64,000 nucleotides of DNA, taken from positions 53,138-117,137 of the forward strand of contig CANFKC010000011.1 in assembly GCA_947447265.1 (NCBI GenBank), read 5' to 3'. Source of the stretch: Chitinophagaceae bacterium (GTDB lineage Bacteria > Bacteroidota > Bacteroidia > Chitinophagales > Chitinophagaceae). Position 1 is the first letter of the stretch. Every line of letters starts with the position of its first letter. The position numbers and the translations under genes are program-made. Under the pieces are notes generated by a model. The model ran no database searches. It saw nothing but the letters and a program-made list of their open reading frames with translations, and was not told where the DNA came from. This document shows, in pieces, positions 36,347 through 46,700 of the stretch.

Positions 36347-39223
36347 ATGGCAACTAAGAAAAATACTGCTAAGCAAGAGCAGGTAAAAATAAAAGGTATC
36401 GAAGGTATTTCCGCTCCCGAAGTGGAACATCATGCCAAAAATGAGGTAGTAATTGAAGGTAAAGGAAACGACATTTTTATTAAGGGCGCGCGCATGCACA
36501 ATCTTAAGAACGTTGATGTTTCTATTCCACGTAACAAAATGGTGGTGGTAACCGGAGTAAGCGGCAGCGGAAAGTCGTCGCTGACTATGGATACTTTATT
36601 TGCAGAAGGGCAGCGCCGCTATGCAGAAAGCCTGAGCGCCTATGCGCGCCAGTTCCTGATGCGGATGGATAAACCGGATGTTGATTATATACGAGGTATT
36701 TGTCCAGCAATTGCAATTGAGCAGAAAGTGACTACCCGCACGCCTCGCAGTACTGTGGGCAGCATGACGGAAATATATGATTACATCAGGCTGCTGTTTG
36801 CCAGGGTAGGTAAAACCTATTCGCCTATTAGCGGTAAAGAGGTAAAGAAAGATACGGTTACTGATGTGGTTGAGTTTGTGCAGGGGCTGCCGAAGGGAAC
36901 AAAGGTGCAATTTATTGTGCCGCTTGTAACCCGTTACCAGAGGACTGTTGAAGAAGAGCTGAACATCCTGATGCAGAAGGGCTTTAGCAGGATATATGCG
37001 CCGCTGGTTGATGAAAAACCAATTCGTATAGAAGACGTGCTGGAAGGTAAAGTAACCCTTGGTGCCGCTAAAGCAAATTTGCTTATCGACAGGATAGTCG
37101 TAAAAGAGCAATTTGACGAAGACGACCTGCACCGCCTTGCCGATAGTATACAAACCGGATTTTATGAAAGCGAGGGCGAATGCCTTGTGGAATTGGACGG
37201 TAAGAAGATTCATACATTCAACAACCGTTTTGAGGCCGATGGCATGATGTTTGACGAGCCGACGCCTAATATGTTCTCGTTCAATAACCCCTATGGTGCA
37301 TGCCCGGTTTGTGAGGGCTTCGGGCAGGTATTGGGCATTGACGATGACCTGGTAATACCGGATAGGCAACTGAGTGTGTATGAAAACGCTGTAGCCTGCT
37401 GGCGTGGCGAAAAGATGGGGGAGTGGAAAGATGATTTTATTAGGAGTGCTGGTAAATTGGGCTTCCCGATTCATAAGCCAATTGCGGATCTTGACGATCA
37501 GGAATCGCAGCTACTATGGGAAGGTAACAATAAAGTAAGCGGCATCCGCGATTTCTTCGAGATGGTGTCGCAGAATCTCTATAAAGTACAATACAGGGTA
37601 ATGCAGGCGCGCTATCGTGGCCGTACTATTTGCCCGTCCTGCAAAGGTTCAAGGCTCCGCAAAGAGGCTTTGTATGTAAAGGTAAGCAGCGCTACCATAC
37701 AGGACCTAATGTTTATGCCGGCTGATGAATTATATGCATGGCTGTTGAAAATGAAACTGTCCGACACGGATAAAGTTATTGCTAAACGTATAATGCTGGA
37801 AGTAACGCAGCGCATGAAAACGCTGCTTGATGTCGGGCTTGGCTATTTATCGCTGAGCAGGTTGGCCAATACGCTCTCGGGCGGCGAAAGCCAACGCATA
37901 CAGCTTACTAAGTTTTTGGGTAGCAACCTTACCGATTCCCTGTATATATTAGATGAACCAAGTATCGGCCTGCACAGCAGGGATACGGAGCGGTTAATTG
38001 GTGTGCTGAAAACACTGCGAGACCTGGGTAATACCGTGGTTATTGTAGAGCATGACGAAATGATGATGCGAGAGGCAGACTATATCATTGATATGGGGCC
38101 GGTGGCAAGTCACCTTGGCGGCGAAGTTGTTGCAACAGGCACCTACAAACAGTTAATTAAAAACCCGGATAGCCTTACAGGTAAGTACCTGAGTGGTGCA
38201 ATGAGCATAGAGCCACCAGCCACAAGGCGCAAACCTACCGGCAAAATAAGTCTGGAAGGTTGTAAACAGAATAACCTTAAGAACATAAATGTCGATTTCC
38301 CGCTGAACGTTTTGTGCGTTGTAACGGGTGTAAGCGGAAGCGGTAAAACTACTCTGGTAAAACAAACGCTTTACCCTGCTTTAATGAAACATTATGGCGA
38401 AGGTGGCGACAGGCCGGGTACGTTCCGGAAACTGGATGGAGACCTGGACACCATCGGCCATGTGGAATTGGTGGACCAGAACCCGATAGGTAAATCATCG
38501 CGCAGTAACCCGGTAACTTATATAAAAGCCTGGGATGAGATGCGTAAACTGTTCACCAAGCAGCCAATGGCCAAAATGAGGGGATTCGCAGAAAAGCACT
38601 TTTCATTCAATACCGATGGAGGGCGTTGTGATACCTGCAAAGGAGAGGGCGAGGTTGTAGTGGAAATGCAGTTTTTAGCCGATGTGCATTTGCTATGCGA
38701 AAGTTGTAAAGGCAAGCGTTTTAAAGATGAAGTGCTGGAAGTTACCTATCGCGAAAAGAGTGTTTATGATGTGCTGGAAATGAGTGTTGATGAGGCAATT
38801 GCCTTCTTTGCTGATGAAAAGAAGCTGGCCAGTTCATTACAACCGCTAAGTGATGTGGGTCTTGGTTATATAAAGTTGGGGCAAAGCAGTAACACTTTGA
38901 GTGGTGGCGAAGCACAGCGTGTTAAACTGGCTTCTTTCCTGGGAAAAAGCAAAGTAACTGAAAGAATACTCTTCATATTTGACGAGCCGACTACCGGCCT
39001 GCACATGCACGACATCAAGAAACTGCTCGGCTCTTTCAATGCGCTCATAGAACAGGGCCATTCCATTATTGTAATAGAACACAATACCGATGTTATTAAG
39101 TGCGCCGATTGGGTAATAGATATTGGCCCAGAAGGCGGTGTAAAGGGTGGCTATGTATTGTATGAAGGTGCACCTGATGGGTTGAAAAAGGTGAAGGAGA
39201 GCTATACCGGGAAGTATATGTAA
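36347..39223 (+). CDS. uvrA: Excinuclease ABC subunit A
   Basis: UvrA finds bulky DNA damage for UvrB loading in nucleotide excision repair. The 958-residue protein has two ABC ATPase halves. The first Walker A ([10 protein letters not shown]) is near residue 66, after a lysine-rich N-terminal tail, and the second ([10 protein letters not shown]) is near 663. Zinc-finger Cys pairs are visible in [18 protein letters not shown] and [17 protein letters not shown]. The signature LSGGESQRI and LSGGEAQRV motifs and the [11 protein letters not shown] hinge are present. The N-terminal 35 residues before the conserved core are longer than in E. coli. The protein ends at the family terminus ([13 protein letters not shown]). 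Confidence 0.96.
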   Translation: MATKKNTAKQEQVKIKGIEGISAPEVEHHAKNEVVIEGKGNDIFIKGARMHNLKNVDVSIPRNKMVVVTGVSGSGKSSLTMDTLFAEGQRRYAESLSAYARQFLMRMDKPDVDYIRGICPAIAIEQKVTTRTPRSTVGSMTEIYDYIRLLFARVGKTYSPISGKEVKKDTVTDVVEFVQGLPKGTKVQFIVPLVTRYQRTVEEELNILMQKGFSRIYAPLVDEKPIRIEDVLEGKVTLGAAKANLLIDRIVVKEQFDEDDLHRLADSIQTGFYESEGECLVELDGKKIHTFNNRFEADGMMFDEPTPNMFSFNNPYGACPVCEGFGQVLGIDDDLVIPDRQLSVYENAVACWRGEKMGEWKDDFIRSAGKLGFPIHKPIADLDDQESQLLWEGNNKVSGIRDFFEMVSQNLYKVQYRVMQARYRGRTICPSCKGSRLRKEALYVKVSSATIQDLMFMPADELYAWLLKMKLSDTDKVIAKRIMLEVTQRMKTLLDVGLGYLSLSRLANTLSGGESQRIQLTKFLGSNLTDSLYILDEPSIGLHSRDTERLIGVLKTLRDLGNTVVIVEHDEMMMREADYIIDMGPVASHLGGEVVATGTYKQLIKNPDSLTGKYLSGAMSIEPPATRRKPTGKISLEGCKQNNLKNINVDFPLNVLCVVTGVSGSGKTTLVKQTLYPALMKHYGEGGDRPGTFRKLDGDLDTIGHVELVDQNPIGKSSRSNPVTYIKAWDEMRKLFTKQPMAKMRGFAEKHFSFNTDGGRCDTCKGEGEVVVEMQFLADVHLLCESCKGKRFKDEVLEVTYREKSVYDVLEMSVDEAIAFFADEKKLASSLQPLSDVGLGYIKLGQSSNTLSGGEAQRVKLASFLGKSKVTERILFIFDEPTTGLHMHDIKKLLGSFNALIEQGHSIIVIEHNTDVIKCADWVIDIGPEGGVKGGYVLYEGAPDGLKKVKESYTGKYM

Positions 39224-39225
39224 TG

Positions 39226-39272
39226 AATTCAAAAGGCAGAAGTCAAAACCCAGAAGTGTGGGTGATGCGTAC
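39226..39272 (-). repeat. Dispersed heptad-type intergenic element, inverted copy C
   Basis: Read on the minus strand, CACTTCTGGGTTTTGACTT matches copies A (5563-5622) and B (13731-13787) at 18 of 19 core positions. It starts 3 bp after the uvrA stop. Confidence 0.6.
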
Positions 39273-39535
39273 TATTGTTTTTGAAACTTCCTCACTTCGG
39301 CGCCGTTTATTCGCACCAGGTAGATACCGGCAGGAATTTCACTGATGTCGATTTCAGCATCCTTAGAGAATAGGTCTAACTGACCTTGCCCTATGCCCAG
39401 TCAGGTGAAAAATAACCACGTTGCTTATGGTCGCGGTAGAGCAAATATCTAGATTGTCAAGTGCCGAATTGGGTAGCACACTGCTATGGATTTAAGCATT
39501 TTTATACTCTCAATTGCAGATGATACACTGATGAT
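39271..39535 (-). pseudogene. Decayed T9SS sorting-domain gene
   Basis: Minus-strand translation of the 318-bp gap between uvrA and the L,D-transpeptidase recovers a broken T9SS C-terminal domain. YPNSALDNLDI with STATISNVVIFHLTG appears in one frame. GQGQLDLFSKDAEIDISEIPAGIYLVRI, ending KFQKQ and TAG, appears in another frame. At least two frameshifts separate the blocks, and nothing upstream of the domain is left except about 20 recognisable codons. The residues match intact sorting domains elsewhere in the window, so I call it the remnant of a T9SS cargo gene. Only the 3' end survives. Confidence 0.75.
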
Positions 39536-39540
39536 TGCAC

Positions 39541-40062
39541 TCACGGCATAATCGTCACTGGTGTTCCGACCGATACGTGTTCATACAGTTCGTCTATTTC
39601 ATCATTGGTTACGGCAACACAACCCCATGTCCAATCGCTCCAGCGCTGGAATTTACCTATGAATGTCTGCTTGTTGTTGCAGCCATGTATTTTTACGTCA
39701 CCACCAGGTGGCTTGCCCAAGCGCTTTGCAGTAGCTTTATCGGCCTCGTTAGGGTAGGATATGCCCAGATTTTTATGGTATTTACTATTCGGATTCTTGT
39801 CAAAAATAATATAGTTGCCCTCAGGTGTCTTTTTATCCCCTTCATATTGTTTTTTGCCAACGGGGTTCTGGCCTATGGCTACCGTATACGTTTTAATGAG
39901 CCCTTTTTTGCTATACACGCTCATTTGATGCTTTGCTTTTAATACAGAAATGCTATCTATCGCTACACCATTTTCAATTTTAGTTTCAGGGTAAAAATAC
40001 CACGTGCCGAGGCTTATCACAGCTAAAATAAGGCAGAAAAACACAATTTTTAGGGTGGTCAT
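39541..40062 (-). CDS. L,D-transpeptidase (YkuD) family protein
   Basis: This 173-residue protein has an N-terminal membrane anchor (about residues 5-23) and a YkuD catalytic domain. The catalytic motif is H126-G-C..W-G147-C148, with C148 the nucleophile; the usual SHGC is TWGC here. These enzymes form 3-3 peptidoglycan cross-links or attach proteins to peptidoglycan. KKTPEGNYIIFDKNPNSKYHKNLGISYPNEADK is the family's substrate-strand region (key block TPEGNY). The stop codon abuts the decayed T9SS gene. It diverges from the ArsR operon across 181 bp. Confidence 0.9.
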   Translation of the reverse strand: MTTLKIVFFCLILAVISLGTWYFYPETKIENGVAIDSISVLKAKHQMSVYSKKGLIKTYTVAIGQNPVGKKQYEGDKKTPEGNYIIFDKNPNSKYHKNLGISYPNEADKATAKRLGKPPGGDVKIHGCNNKQTFIGKFQRWSDWTWGCVAVTNDEIDELYEHVSVGTPVTIMP

Positions 40063-40138
40063 TTGTGCGGGAGTTGTATTGCAATTTACGTATTGTACTA
40101 AACCTTAAACAACGCTCCACGTAAAAAAGGAAAATAAA

Positions 40139-40170
40139 TTTGCGTAAGTGAATGCTTACCTATATATTTG
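40139..40170 (+). promoter_or_regulatory. Promoter of the ArsR operon
   Basis: TTTG (40139-40142), a 20-bp spacer and TATATTTG (40163-40170) match the Bacteroidetes consensus exactly. Both operator-like palindromes overlap or adjoin the boxes. Confidence 0.75.
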
Positions 40171-40185
40171 TAAGCGATTGCTTAC
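40144..40185. promoter_or_regulatory. Twin palindromic operators (GTAAGY-N4-GCTTAC)
   Basis: GTAAGT-GAAT-GCTTAC (40144-40159) lies in the spacer, and GTAAGC-GATT-GCTTAC (40170-40185) starts at the last base of the -7 box and covers the expected transcription start. The second is a perfect 6-bp inverted repeat; the first has one mismatch. Centres are 26 bp apart. Autoregulation by the ArsR-like product is the natural reading. Confidence 0.7.
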
Positions 40186-40243
40186 GTAATCGAATATTGT
40201 GCTAATTTCAGGAAGTGCTAATAAATGACTTAATGCTTTATTT

Positions 40244-40608
<365 letters not shown>

Positions 40609-40677
40609 TAGAAAATGCTACACAAGATACAATTTAGTGAAAGTAAAATTCATCATTCAACCAATAAAACAAATAGT

Positions 40678-41133
40678 ATGAACAAGATCACACCATTCTT
40701 ATGGTTTAACAACAACCTGGCGGAGGCTGTCACTTTTTACAAAAGTGTCTTCAAAAATGTAAACGTCATCAGTCCACGGCTGATTGAGGGTAAAATTTAT
40801 ACCGCTACTTTTGAAATAGAAGGCCAGAGGTTTATGGCACTTGATGGCGGACCGCATTACACGTTTAACCCGGCGGTATCTTTCTTTGTAAATTGTAAAG
40901 ATCAGGCTGAGGTTGATGACCTTTGGAACAAGCTGACAGCTGATGGCGGCAAGGAATCAAGGTGCGGATGGCTGATTGACAAATTTGGCCTTTCATGGCA
41001 GATCATACCTGAAGATTTCAGCAGGTTCATGGCTACTACCGATCTCGAAAAATCGCAAAGGGTTATGCAGGCAATGATGAAGATGAATAAACTTATAGTT
41101 GCTGACCTACAGGCAGCTTATGATGGTAACTAA
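40678..41133 (+). CDS. VOC-family protein (PhnB/3-demethylubiquinone methyltransferase-like)
   Basis: This 151-residue VOC protein is of the PhnB-like subgroup. It begins NKITPFLWFNNNLAEAVTFYKSVF and contains GQRFMALDGGPHYTFNPAVSFFV and KFGLSWQIIPEDF. I use ATG 40678; an ATG at 40615 exists but its 21 codons follow directly after the repeat and match nothing. The biochemical role in this operon type is unknown. It lies 116 bp after the ArsR stop and 19 bp before the SRPBCC gene. Confidence 0.85.
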   Translation: MNKITPFLWFNNNLAEAVTFYKSVFKNVNVISPRLIEGKIYTATFEIEGQRFMALDGGPHYTFNPAVSFFVNCKDQAEVDDLWNKLTADGGKESRCGWLIDKFGLSWQIIPEDFSRFMATTDLEKSQRVMQAMMKMNKLIVADLQAAYDGN

Positions 41134-41152
41134 CTTTTAAAAACGAAGGACC

Positions 41153-41650
41153 ATGTCACAAAACAAAGAGACGGTAATTTTTGTTGAGCCTGGAAAACAG
41201 GAATTATTTATTATAAGAGAATTTGATGCGCCACGCGAATTGGTATTCAAGGCGCATACTGATCCTGAATTATATGCACAATGGGTGGGCCCTATGGGTT
41301 TCACAATGGTTATCGATACGTTTGATGCCAAGGACGGCGGTAGCTGGCGCTATGTTTCCAGCGATGCGTTTGGAAATAGTTATTCATTTCGTGGTGTTTT
41401 CCATGAAGTGCTTTTCCCGGAACGCCTTATAGGCACCATGGAGTTTGAAGGACTACCGGAAAAAGGCCACGTAGAATTTGATACGGCTAAGTTTGAAGTT
41501 TTAGATGGCAATAGAACAAGGCTTACAGTGCAGGCAGTCTACCAGTCAATCGCTGACAGGGATGCCATGGTTGCCGCAGGCATGGAGCGTGGCGTAAAAG
41601 ATGGTTATAACAGGCTCGACGACTTGCTTCGGAAAACCAGCATGGCATAA
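41153..41650 (+). CDS. SRPBCC (AHSA1-type) family protein
   Basis: This 165-residue single START/SRPBCC-fold protein is recognised by [37 protein letters not shown] and a C-terminal [17 protein letters not shown]. Members bind hydrophobic ligands or act as co-chaperone-like domains; in ArsR-linked operons the ligand is unknown. Last gene of the operon, followed by a clear terminator. Confidence 0.87.
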   Translation: MSQNKETVIFVEPGKQELFIIREFDAPRELVFKAHTDPELYAQWVGPMGFTMVIDTFDAKDGGSWRYVSSDAFGNSYSFRGVFHEVLFPERLIGTMEFEGLPEKGHVEFDTAKFEVLDGNRTRLTVQAVYQSIADRDAMVAAGMERGVKDGYNRLDDLLRKTSMA

Positions 41651-41672
41651 AAATAATAGAAACGTTTCTTTA

Positions 41673-41701
41673 AGCTCTCCGTTTGGAGGGCTTTTTGTTT
41701 T
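41673..41701 (+). terminator. Terminator of the ArsR operon
   Basis: AGCTCTCC (41673-41680) and GGAGGGCT (41685-41692) form a stem with a GTTT loop, followed by TTTTGTTTT. Confidence 0.88.
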
Positions 41702-42010
41702 AATTAGCTTACAGGTGTAAAATATAAAGGATGTTTTACGCGTTTTAGACTAAAAATATTGATGAGAAGAAAGGAAAGGCCGCAATGGTTGCCAGCAAGA
41801 GAGAACCCTTTACCGCGGAATGACTCTGCATAGTATTAAAGCGGTTCCGGTTTTGAGCAAAAGAATGGGATAGTCATTCAAAGGTTGCTATCCTCTCGTT
41901 TTTGTATATGTGAATGTTGTAAGATAAGTGCCTGTGGCTGTAACAACTATCGGTGCCGGTCAGGGTAACTTTGCTATCACAGTAGTTAATTCAAATTAAA
42001 TTGTATAGCC
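41702..42010. other. Intergenic region with weak hairpin and coding remnant
   Basis: No gene here. GGGATAG (41867-41873) and CTATCCT (41887-41893) form a hairpin followed by a T-rich stretch, a possible terminator. From 41922 a short open frame reads VTTIGAGQGNFAITVVNSN and stops at 41999; it looks like the last codons of a lost secreted protein. TAACTTTG at 41966-41973 may be the -7 box of the next gene. Confidence 0.4.
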
Positions 42011-42286
42011 ATGAAGAACACGTCAAATTCCGTAAAGAAGTTATTATTGAACGCAACACTAATGTTGTTTGCAGTTGCCTTGTTTCAAACGAATGCAGAT
42101 GCTCAATCTACCAAACTAAAAGGTCACAAGCACGCTGTCATGATAAAGGATAAAAGCGCTAAGGGGATAAATGAAAATAAAACCCAGGCAAAAAGTTCTA
42201 AGAAAACACCCAAGGATAATGCTGGTGACCCCGACGTCGCGAACGAGGTGAAATACAAACGTAATACGCTTCCACAGAAAAAGTAG
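42011..42286 (+). CDS. Small basic secreted protein, unknown
   Basis: This 91-residue product has a clear signal peptide (about residues 1-32, ending NADAQ). The mature part of about 59 residues is rich in Lys, Asn and Thr, has no Cys, and looks disordered. No family is recognised. A -7 box TAACTTTG lies 38 bp upstream. Coding is supported mainly by the signal peptide. Confidence 0.55.
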   Translation: MKNTSNSVKKLLLNATLMLFAVALFQTNADAQSTKLKGHKHAVMIKDKSAKGINENKTQAKSSKKTPKDNAGDPDVANEVKYKRNTLPQKK

Positions 42287-42385
42287 GAAGACAAGAATCA
42301 ACCAAGGCTAACACAACCTTTGCTTATACTTCGGAATCTAGAATCAGCTCGGTGCTGTAGATATTTTTCATAACTTTATATAACT

Positions 42386-42432
42386 TACATTGCCTATGTT
42401 TTTCAGTATTAATGAAAGACATAGGCAATGTA
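42386..42432. repeat. 20-bp near-perfect stem-loop
   Basis: Arms 42386-42405 and 42413-42432 pair over 20 positions with one G-U wobble, around a 7-nt loop (GTATTAA). The core is TACATTGCCTATG. There is no T-run on either side, which argues against a simple terminator. It lies 30 bp before the esterase-like gene. Confidence 0.85.
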
Positions 42433-42461
42433 GTATTGCCGATTGACTTAATACACCTCTT

Positions 42462-43679
42462 ATGTGGAAGTTTTTTACCCTTTCTGTGCTTATTTTGCTC
42501 TCCTCATGTGCTGATAAAAAAGAAGTACACAGAGATATTAGCACCTCCGAAAATACCATAGCAATCGGCTTTGTCGATAGCCTTTACTCTAACATATTGC
42601 ATGAGGAACGGAAGGTCTGGATTTATATCCCTAACAGCTTTAGTTACTCAATTTACACTGGCCAGCGAAATTATCCAGTTGCTTATTTGCTTGATGGTAA
42701 TACTCATTTTCATGCATTCACAGGCATTCTTGAGCATTTAAGCGAGGAGAACGGCAATCTGGTGTGCCCGGATATGATGGTCGTTGGCATCTTAAACACC
42801 AATAGAAACAGGGATTTCACGCCAACAACGGATGTTGATGTAAAAGAATCGGGTGGGGGAGAAAAGTTTAGCGAGTTTATCGAAAAGGAACTGTTACCGC
42901 ACATCGATTCCATCTATCATCCGCTGCCATTCCGTATGCTGGTCGGTCATTCGTATGGTGGGTTAGCAGCAATCAATATAATGTTGCATCATGCTGCACC
43001 ATTCAACGCATTTTTGGCAATTGACCCCAGTTTGTCCTGGGACAATCAGGTCATTTTGAAGCAGGCTGATACATTATTGGCAAAGACAGACTTCGGAAAC
43101 AAACGGCTATTTATTGGCATTGCAAACACTATGGGTTCTGATATATCGTTAAAGCGGCTTCAACAAGATACATCGGCAGATAATAGACACATCCGCTCCT
43201 TGCTAACTTTTGTCAACTATCTTAAGAATAAAGACCTGCGGTCCCTTCGTTGGGATTACAACTTCTACGAAGATGAAGACCACTATTCCGTTCCGATACG
43301 TGCGGAATATGATGCGCTACATTTTATATTCCGCAACTATCCATTTACCGCCTACAACGAACTTTTTGATTCCACTATAAGCACGGATTCCGCAAAACGC
43401 ATTGTTACGGATCATTTTCAAAACCTCAGCTCCGAATTAGGCTACCGGGTTTTGCCACCAGAACATTTCATAAACGCAGTTGCAGGTATGTTCTTGCGTG
43501 ATAGACTTGTAGCCCGCTCGGAGGCGTTTTATGTCATGAACGTTCAGTGTTATCCCCAAAGCAGTAATGCCAATAAGTCGATGGCTGAATTTTATGCCAG
43601 GCAAAATGAGAAAGAAAAGGCCGCAGTATATTTTAAGCAAGCCAATACTCTAGGAAAGAATCGCTCTGCTCATCCCTGA
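42462..43679 (+). CDS. Esterase-D/Fes-type alpha/beta-hydrolase lipoprotein with TPR-like tail
   Basis: This 405-residue lipoprotein has a lipobox LLSSC with acceptor C16. The putative esterase domain (about 40-290) has RKVWIYIPNSF, PVAYLLDGNTHFHAF, and the nucleophile elbow GHSYGG near residue 163, followed by AAINIML. The catalytic His is likely in DEDHYSVP. The last 80 residues (ERYMN-like helices, EFYARQNEKEKAAVYFKQA) resemble a single TPR. The family includes enterobactin esterase and S-formylglutathione-hydrolase-like enzymes; the substrate is unknown. It acts in the periplasm or on the outer membrane. Confidence 0.8.
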   Translation: MWKFFTLSVLILLSSCADKKEVHRDISTSENTIAIGFVDSLYSNILHEERKVWIYIPNSFSYSIYTGQRNYPVAYLLDGNTHFHAFTGILEHLSEENGNLVCPDMMVVGILNTNRNRDFTPTTDVDVKESGGGEKFSEFIEKELLPHIDSIYHPLPFRMLVGHSYGGLAAINIMLHHAAPFNAFLAIDPSLSWDNQVILKQADTLLAKTDFGNKRLFIGIANTMGSDISLKRLQQDTSADNRHIRSLLTFVNYLKNKDLRSLRWDYNFYEDEDHYSVPIRAEYDALHFIFRNYPFTAYNELFDSTISTDSAKRIVTDHFQNLSSELGYRVLPPEHFINAVAGMFLRDRLVARSEAFYVMNVQCYPQSSNANKSMAEFYARQNEKEKAAVYFKQANTLGKNRSAHP

Positions 43680-43707
43680 AATGACACACTAATTTCGACG
43701 TATACTA

Positions 43708-46700
43708 CTACCGCGCAATTACAAACTTTATTGTGTGCCATCCCTGACTGGTAACAGCAGAAAGATAATAAATGCCATTCGCTATATTATCCAATTGCAC
43801 TGATGAAAGTGTGTTGCTGCTGGTGGTAGTCAAGCTTAAAATCTGGTATACCGAATTAGCAATAACTACAGATACCGGTTCGTCTATTTTCGAGAGTACA
43901 TTAAAATGGAAGCTACCGTTATTAGGGTTAGGGTACAACTTAATATCCGTAATTGTTCCCGGCTTTTTGGTTGGCGATATAGTGATAGGGAAGTAGGCTG
44001 TATCCTTGCCGCATATGTTAGTAACAACATATAAAATGGTGTCCTTACCTTCTTTTAAACCACCCAATACACCAATTGCTGAAATAACCGTATTGCCGGT
44101 ACTTGCCTGCCAATATCCGCCCGTAACAGAACTTTTCAGGATAATGGTGTCGCTTATAGCCACTTCATTAAGTCCCGATATTTGTCCTGCATCTGGTGCC
44201 GGATTAATGGTTATTTTCTTCGTAACGAAAACCGTTCCGCAACTGCTGGTTACTGAGTATCTTATAGTATCGACACCTGCAATTGTACCGGTCAGTACAC
44301 TATCAACAAGCTGTGAAGCATGATTGGTTGATGACCATATACCTCCAGGAATTGTATCGCGAAGCGTTATTGACGTACCAGCACAAATGCTGCTTGGGCT
44401 TATAATAACACCCGCTGTAGATGGTAGTACCGTTATTTCTTTAGTAGCTACAGAAGCGCAGCCATTAACCGTAAGAGTATACTTTACTGTGTCAAGGCCG
44501 GGAGCAACTCCGGTAGCAATACCGCCCGTTGTAAGACTAAGTCGGTTATTGGTTTTAGTCCAAAATCCGCCGGGCGTAGCATCGGTAAGTAGCACAGAAG
44601 AACCGGTGCAAAGAACAGATGGACCAGAAATTGTATCGACGAAAGGATAACCAAAAACGGTTATTTTCTTAATGGCAACAGCTGTACCACATGTTGTTGT
44701 CAACGAATAAATTATCGTATCAGTGCCTGGAACGAGTCCGGTAACAATACTGTCAATAACAGATGCATTGCTGTTAAGGCTGCTCCAACTACCGCCGTTA
44801 ATTGTATTATGCAATGTTATTGATGCGCCAACACAAACCGATGATGCACCTGTGATTGTGCCTGCTGTAGGTAACGGCAGAATAGTAATTGGTGCGCGGG
44901 CGGTATCGCTTCCGCAACTGTTTGTAAAAATATAGAGCACGGTATCTATTCCGGAAACAGTGCCAATAAAACGGCCGGTTGATGACAGTACGCCTTTAAG
45001 GTTTGTTACCAGCCATACACCACCGGTTACCGTATCGGCAAGGAAAATTGTATCTGCCGGGCAAACACTTGAAGGACCTGTAATATTGCCTGCATAAGGC
45101 AGTGCGCCGATGGTAATTGGTTTTACACCGGTGGAGGAACCACAGGTATTTGATATGGTGTATCGCAAAGTATCGGTTCCTGTGGCAAGGGCGGTCAACA
45201 TGCCGTTTGACGCAACCGATGCATTCGAATTATTCACAGTCCAAACGCCACCTGGTCCGGCAGCATCTAAATATGGTATTATGTTTCCCGGACACAATGC
45301 CGAAGGGCCTGTTATAGAATCGGCATGCAATACAGTATCAATGGTGATAGCTTGAGTATCAATATAGGTTCCGCAGCCCCCGGTAAAACCATAGGTTATT
45401 ATTGCGGTACCATGCGAAACACCGGTTACTATACCTGAAACAGAAACAGTTGCCACGGTCGGTTCATTACTTGTCCAGGTGCCGGCTGCAGTAGTATCAG
45501 TGTAAGTAGTTGAAGAGCCGATACAAATACCATGTAAACCACTAATTTGCCCGATTACATAACCCGTTGCCGGATTCACACGCACCAAAACCGTATCCTG
45601 CGAACTGCCGCAGGTATTTGTAATAGAATAGGTAATAATTGCAGCGCCAACCGCCCTGCCGCTAACATAGCCTGTACTGTTAACAAAAGCAATATTAGTG
45701 TCGCTACTGGCCCAGATACCTGACGGCACAGAATCTGTCAGCGCCATTATTGCGCCTATACAAAGGGCATTGATGGGTTGAGATATCGGACTAACAATAA
45801 GGTGCGCATCAACGGTTAGTGGATGTGCGGCATAGTTGGTGTCGCCTTGCGCGACCGTATAGTATAAAATTGTGTCCACACCCGAACTTAGCGTAGTAAC
45901 TGTTCCAGTTGCGTTTACGGTTGCAATTGCCAGGTTGGTGGATAACCAGGCGCCGCCCGACACGGAATTGCCAAGCGTAAGCACCGAACCCACGCAGATG
46001 GAGTCGGCACCTGTAATAGCGCCTATCAAAGGTAAAGGGTAGTTTTTGAGAAACGATACGCTTGCAGAACCGCCATTTACAACGGAAATGTCTGCTTTGC
46101 CATCTCCATCTATGTCAGTAAGTACAATATCCGAAGGGCTGGTTCCAGTCGCCAATTCAACGTGTGTTGCTAAGGCGCTGCTAGTAATAGCACCGCCGGT
46201 TGCCGTATTTCTGAAAACAGAGATTGTATTTGAACTGTAGTTGCCTACAGCTATATCTGTTTTGCCATCGCCGTTAATGTCGCCCACTACTATGTCTGCA
46301 GGTGCAATGCTGGTAATAAAATCAACGTTGCTGCCGAAAGATATTGTCCCGCTGGTTGTATTGGTATTCTGAAATACCGAGATAGTGGATGCGCCGCTGT
46401 TTGCCACTACTAATTCAGGTTTGCCGTCACCGTCAATATCTCCACCATTAATGCCTGTTGGTGCATTAACTCCTGAAAGGGTAGTGGCTAAAGAAAAAGT
46501 GGATGCCGAAATGCTGCCGATAGTAATATTATTATGGAAAAGCGATACTGTATTAGCGCTAAAGTTGGTTACCGCAATGTCCGTATATCCATCATTGTCA
46601 AGATCGCGGGCAAATATCTTAAATGGGGTAAGGCCAGTGCTGAATGTTACCGCTGTTGCAAACGATGCAGCGGTAATAGTGCCCGGTGAAGAAATATTTC

